Origin: Aureimonas altamirensis
GTDB taxonomy: Bacteria > Pseudomonadota > Alphaproteobacteria > Rhizobiales > Rhizobiaceae
NCBI RefSeq assembly: GCF_001463885.1
Contig: NZ_BBWQ01000010.1
Coordinates: 1-64,000, forward strand
Length of the DNA stretch: 64,000 bases
Direction: 5' to 3'
The position numbers were made by a program, and so were the translations under genes. This document shows, piece after piece, positions 61,180-64,000 of this stretch. Below the pieces are notes generated by a model. The model saw nothing but the letters and a program-made list of their open reading frames with translations, was not told the DNA's origin and did no database searches. The first letter of the stretch is position 1; every line of letters starts with the position of its first letter.

Positions 61180-62595
61180 CGAGCCGATATAGGCGATGCG
61201 CAGCATGTTGGTGGCGCCGGGCGTGCCCAAAGGCACACCGGCCGTCACGATGACCCGCTCGCCGGGGCGGGCCTGCTCCTGCTCCACCGCCACGCGGCAG
61301 GCCTTGTCGACCATGCCTTCCAGATCCGTCGCATCTTCGGTCACCACGCAATGCAGGCCCCAGGCGATGCTGAGTCGGCGTGCCGTGGCCACCTTGGGCG
61401 ACAGGGCGATGATCGGAAGCAGCGGACGCTCGCGCGCGGTGCGCAGGCCGGTATTGCCGGTCGACGTATAGGTGACGATCGCCGCGACGCTGAGCGTCTC
61501 GGCCATCTGGCGCGCCGCCAGCGAAACAGCGTCGGCGCCCGTCGCCTCCGGCGTCGAGCGCTGGGCCGATATGATGCTGGCATAGAGCGGGTCCCGCTCC
61601 ACCTGCACGGCGATGCGGTCCATGGTCTCGACCGCCTCGACCGGATAGTCGCCGGCGGCGGATTCGGCCGACAGCATCACCGCGTCTGCGCCCTCATAGA
61701 CGGCGATGGACACGTCCGACACTTCGGCGCGGGTGGGCACCGGGGCGGAAATCATCGATTCCAGCATCTGCGTCGCCACGACCACCGGCTTGCCGGCCTT
61801 GCGCGCCGCGCGGGTGATGCGCTTCTGGATGCCGGGCACGGCTTCGAGCGGCAGTTCGACGCCCAGATCGCCGCGCGCCACCATGATGGCGTCGGAAAGC
61901 TCGATGATCTCGTCGAGGCGCTCGACGGCCTGCGGCTTCTCGATCTTGGACATCAGGCTTGCGCGGCCCCGCGCCACCTTGCGTGCCTCCGCCAGGTCCT
62001 CGGGGCGCTGAATGAAGGACAGCGCTACCCAGTCCACGCCCTCGGCCAGCACGGCATCGAGATCGGCCCTGTCCTTGTCGGTCAAGGCGCCGGTGGCCAG
62101 GATGGTGTCCGGCAGGCTGACGCCCTTGCGGTTGGAGATCCGGTTGCCGGCAACGACCACGCATTCGATATGCCGGCCATCGGTCTTGACGGCACGCAAC
62201 TGAAGGCGCCCGTCATCGATCAGCAGCCGGTGGCCCACCTGCACCGCTTCCAGGATTTCCGGGTGCGGAAGGTAGACACGGCTGGTGTCGCCAGGTGTCG
62301 GATCGTCGTCGAGGGTAAAGGTCTGGCCGACGACCAGTTCTGCCTTGTCGCCGACGAAGGTGCCGACGCGCAGCTTGGGGCCCTGCAGGTCCGCAAGGAT
62401 GCCGATGGGTCGGCCCACCGCCTTCTCGACGTTGCGCAGCCGGACCACCAGCTCGCGCATCATGTCGTGGCTGGTGTGGCTCATATTGATGCGGAAGACG
62501 TCCGCCCCGGCTTCGAAAAGCTTGCGGATCACGGTCTCCTCGGAAGAGGCCGGTCCCAGTGTCGCCAGAATCTTTACACGGCGGTTGCGCTTCAT
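61159..62595 (-). CDS. pyk: Pyruvate kinase
   Basis: 478 residues. The barrel begins MKRNRRVKILATLGPASSEETVIRKLFEAG. The catalytic segment is MSKIEKPQAVERLDEIIELSDAIMVARGDLGVELP, and the effector and C-terminal domain ends IAYIGSDGLSAV. Converts PEP and ADP to pyruvate and ATP. The ATG overlaps the DUF1036 stop (ATGA), so pyk is the second gene of that unit. Isoform regulation (AMP or F1,6BP type) is not decided. Confidence 0.97.
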   Translation of the reverse strand: MKRNRRVKILATLGPASSEETVIRKLFEAGADVFRINMSHTSHDMMRELVVRLRNVEKAVGRPIGILADLQGPKLRVGTFVGDKAELVVGQTFTLDDDPTPGDTSRVYLPHPEILEAVQVGHRLLIDDGRLQLRAVKTDGRHIECVVVAGNRISNRKGVSLPDTILATGALTDKDRADLDAVLAEGVDWVALSFIQRPEDLAEARKVARGRASLMSKIEKPQAVERLDEIIELSDAIMVARGDLGVELPLEAVPGIQKRITRAARKAGKPVVVATQMLESMISAPVPTRAEVSDVSIAVYEGADAVMLSAESAAGDYPVEAVETMDRIAVQVERDPLYASIISAQRSTPEATGADAVSLAARQMAETLSVAAIVTYTSTGNTGLRTARERPLLPIIALSPKVATARRLSIAWGLHCVVTEDATDLEGMVDKACRVAVEQEQARPGERVIVTAGVPLGTPGATNMLRIAYIGSDGLSAV

Positions 62596-63062
62596 TGCTC
62601 TTCGTTGCTCCCGCTCGGGGTTTCGGTCAGCTGAACCATCCAGCTGCCCTGTTGCCCGGTGTCATACTCCCGGAACCCCATTTCCTGAAACCCGCGGGCG
62701 AAACAATCTTTCACGCCCACCACCCGGAATTCGTTTTCGGCGATGCACATCTGAATGTCGCCGGCCCAGCGGCTGCGTCCCTGCTCGTCCTCTGCGTAGA
62801 GGTAATAGAAGCGTGATTTGAGATAGCCCTCGACGACGGACCGGCACGTGGTGGCCGGAATGCGCCACCAACCCTCGCTGACCCAGCCATCGGCATCGCG
62901 ATAGCCGATCGCCACCCCCAGAAGCGCCTGCGTACCGTTGCAGACGCGGAAATCGGCCCTGGCCTCGCCGGGCAAAGCCATCGTTGACAGGAATGCGACC
63001 CCGATAAGCGGCATGCCGGTGCGCATCATGCGCCGCCATGCTTCTGTCACCCGGAAAGACAT
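62592..63062 (-). CDS. DUF1036 exported protein
   Basis: 156 residues from the ATG at 63062 with GGGGG about 8 bases before it. A short basic N-terminus (SFRVTEAWRRMMRTG) precedes a signal segment ending GEARA. The DUF1036 domain then begins DFRVCNGTQALLGVAIGYRD, with GWVSEGWWRIPATTCRSVVE, YYLYAEDEQGRSRWAGDIQM and CIAENEFRVVGVKDCFARGF. Four cysteines in the mature part could form disulfides. Periplasmic, function unknown. Upstream of and coupled to pyk; divergent from the DUF1244 gene. Confidence 0.87.
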   Translation of the reverse strand: MSFRVTEAWRRMMRTGMPLIGVAFLSTMALPGEARADFRVCNGTQALLGVAIGYRDADGWVSEGWWRIPATTCRSVVEGYLKSRFYYLYAEDEQGRSRWAGDIQMCIAENEFRVVGVKDCFARGFQEMGFREYDTGQQGSWMVQLTETPSGSNEEQ

Positions 63063-63179
63063 GGATAAACCCCCACGGTATCGGTACCGGACGGACAGGA
63101 GCCGAAAGCCCCCCGCCGCGTGTTGAACCGGCGTCGGAAAATGCAGATATCGGCACGAGCCGGGAAAGGAAAGAGCGAC

Positions 63180-63482
63180 ATGGACGAAAGCACGAAATCG
63201 CGGATCGAATGGGAGGCCGCCGCCTTCCGCAGGCTGCGGGACCATTTGCGAGAGCGCAGCGACGTACAGAACATCGATCTCATGAACCTTGCCGGATTCT
63301 GCCGGAACTGCCTGTCCGACTGGTATCGGCAGGCAGCGGAAGAATCGGGCGTTCCGATGACGAAAGAGGATGCTCGCGAAGAGTTTTACGGAATGGCCTA
63401 TGACGAGTGGCGCAAACGGCATCAGACCGAGGCGACGCCGGAGGCCGCCGACAGCTTTGCCGCCTCGCACAAAAAAGTCTGA
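63180..63482 (+). CDS. DUF1244 protein
   Basis: 100 residues from the ATG at 63180, GGAAAGGAAAG upstream. The family core is IDLMNLAGFCRNCLSDWYRQ (two Cys, possible metal or redox site), with MTKEDAREEFYGMAYDEWRK after it. Small, charged and soluble. Function unknown. In the genomes I recall it often accompanies DUF1036 or DUF2312 genes, as here. Confidence 0.9.
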   Translation: MDESTKSRIEWEAAAFRRLRDHLRERSDVQNIDLMNLAGFCRNCLSDWYRQAAEESGVPMTKEDAREEFYGMAYDEWRKRHQTEATPEAADSFAASHKKV

Positions 63483-63620
63483 CGTCCGGGCTTAAGGAAA
63501 TTCGTAACCATTCGCCGTCATCGACGGCGTTCTCCCGGCGCGGCTTTTCTGCTATCGCCGGCCTTACGAAATTCGGCGCGGCCCGATCGCGCCAACCCGA
63601 CACGGCTGAATGAGGACTTC

Positions 63621-63875
63621 ATGATGGATTCTCCCGCAGATACCAATGTCGCCGGCGAGGAGCTGCGCTCTTTCGTCGAGCGCATCGAGCGGCTCGAAGA
63701 GGAAAAGAAGACGATCTCCGACGACATCAAGGATGTTTACGGCGAGGCCAAGGGCCGGGGCTACGACGTCAAGGTGTTGCGCAAGATCGTTTCGCTGCGC
63801 AAGCAGGACGCCAACGAGCGGCAGGAGCAGGAAGCCATCCTGGACCTGTATCTCCAGGCGTTGGGCATGAGCTGA
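63621..63875 (+). CDS. gapR: GapR nucleoid-associated protein (DUF2312)
   Basis: 84 residues. [40 protein letters not shown] and [20 protein letters not shown], then DLYLQALGM, match Caulobacter GapR through its coiled coil and DNA-binding parts. GapR binds overtwisted AT-rich DNA ahead of the replication and transcription machinery and is essential for normal growth in Caulobacter. An ATG one codon later (MDSPA) is equally possible. Downstream lie two mutually exclusive stems. Confidence 0.94.
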   Translation: MMDSPADTNVAGEELRSFVERIERLEEEKKTISDDIKDVYGEAKGRGYDVKVLRKIVSLRKQDANERQEQEAILDLYLQALGMS

Positions 63876-63915
63876 GCTTAGCCCCAGTTACCCCTGCTCC
63901 ACGCAACAGCGCCCT

Positions 63916-63945
63916 GACGTCGCTTTTTCCGACGTCTGAAGCGAC
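63916..63945 (+). terminator. Overlapping alternative hairpins downstream of gapR
   Basis: GACGTCG (63916-63922) can pair with CGACGTC (63930-63936), 7-base loop. GTCGCTT (63919-63925) can instead pair with AAGCGAC (63939-63945). The two cannot form together. Plus-strand GAAAAATAACTTTTC follows. Either stem could help terminate gapR. Confidence 0.45.
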
Positions 63946-63977
63946 GAAAAATAACTTTTCTCATCCCCCGATGCATG

Positions 63978-63993
63978 GTGACCTTTGGGTCAC
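63978..63993. repeat. GTGACC-TTTG-GGTCAC inverted repeat near the window end
   Basis: A perfect 6-bp inverted repeat with a 4-base spacer, 100 bases after gapR. It may be an operator or hairpin belonging to the next gene outside the window. Confidence 0.4.
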
Positions 63994-64000
63994 ATAGCCA

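Noticed and set aside
1-64000. CRISPR arrays, insertion sequences, integrases, attachment sites or prophage
   Set aside because: No regularly spaced repeats, transposase or integrase motifs, or tRNA-end duplications were seen; the lone tRNA-Gly is not followed by foreign genes.

Overview
The window is a GC-rich, densely packed chromosomal segment from an alphaproteobacterium, most likely of the order Hyphomicrobiales (Rhizobiales). The evidence is the cell-cycle regulator GcrA, the nucleoid protein GapR (DUF2312), an F0 operon with separate b and b' subunits and no F1 genes beside it, a SAM-II riboswitch in front of metZ, a double-length dCTP deaminase, and the block glyS / zinc protease / glyQ / small membrane protein / S49 peptidase. 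No phage, insertion sequence, CRISPR array or integrase is visible. Most of the window is core genome.

Layout. 1-2493: 5' part of an autotransporter with passenger repeats, cut by the window edge. 2605-8260: beta-oxidation operon fadE-fadI-fadJ with a palindromic operator candidate. 8371-12488: purD, ubiA, a secondary-alcohol-dehydrogenase-type enzyme and a DUF6101 protein. 12725-17478: four-gene operon (Tat-type phosphohydrolase plus an Fbp-type ABC importer) with two Pho-box-like sites. This is the most interesting accessory unit here. 17493-21410: FAD oxidase, tsaC and a secreted GH25 protein. 21615-27967: glycyl-tRNA synthetase block, S49 peptidase, methyltransferase and DUF2007. 28119-32524: polyprenyl diphosphate synthase, TPR protein, ispE, moaB. 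32529-35097: degenerate family 2 glycosyltransferase, radical SAM protein, rnhB. 35190-39162: sleB-atpI-atpB-atpE-atpF'-atpF, ended by a strong terminator. 39237-42244: der, a YfgM-like protein, an SDR. 42398-45095: NMT1/SsuA-type ABC importer. 45114-45188: tRNA-Gly(CCC). 45255-51305: dcd, riboswitch-metZ-apaG, hslO, argF, argD. 51695-54620: gcrA and a MotA/MotB-like stator pair. 54755-57928: suhB, efp, a Sel1-repeat protein, a degenerate ThiE. 57986-63875: two DUF465 proteins, purEK, rpmJ (41 aa), a possibly leaderless TPR gene, pyk, DUF1036, DUF1244, gapR.

How the genes work together. FadE, FadI and FadJ supply acyl-CoA dehydrogenation, hydration/oxidation and thiolysis. UbiA and the polyprenyl diphosphate synthase serve ubiquinone, with IspE upstream in isoprenoid supply. 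GlyQ and GlyS form one enzyme. The F0 genes form the membrane part of ATP synthase. MetZ is under SAM control. ArgD and ArgF are translationally coupled arginine genes. PurD, PurE and PurK are purine genes. GcrA and GapR are both essential chromosome and cell-cycle factors in Caulobacter.

The candidate new system is the 12.7-17.5 kb operon. By family it would be called ferric iron uptake, but its binding protein lacks the dityrosine iron site, its first gene is an exported ADPRibase-Mn-like phosphohydrolase, and two 7-4-7 Pho-box-like repeats precede its genes. A phosphate-starvation organophosphorus importer fits better. The MotA/MotB-like pair beside gcrA, far from any flagellar gene, is a second candidate. 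All functions are read from sequence motifs and family memory; no searches were run.
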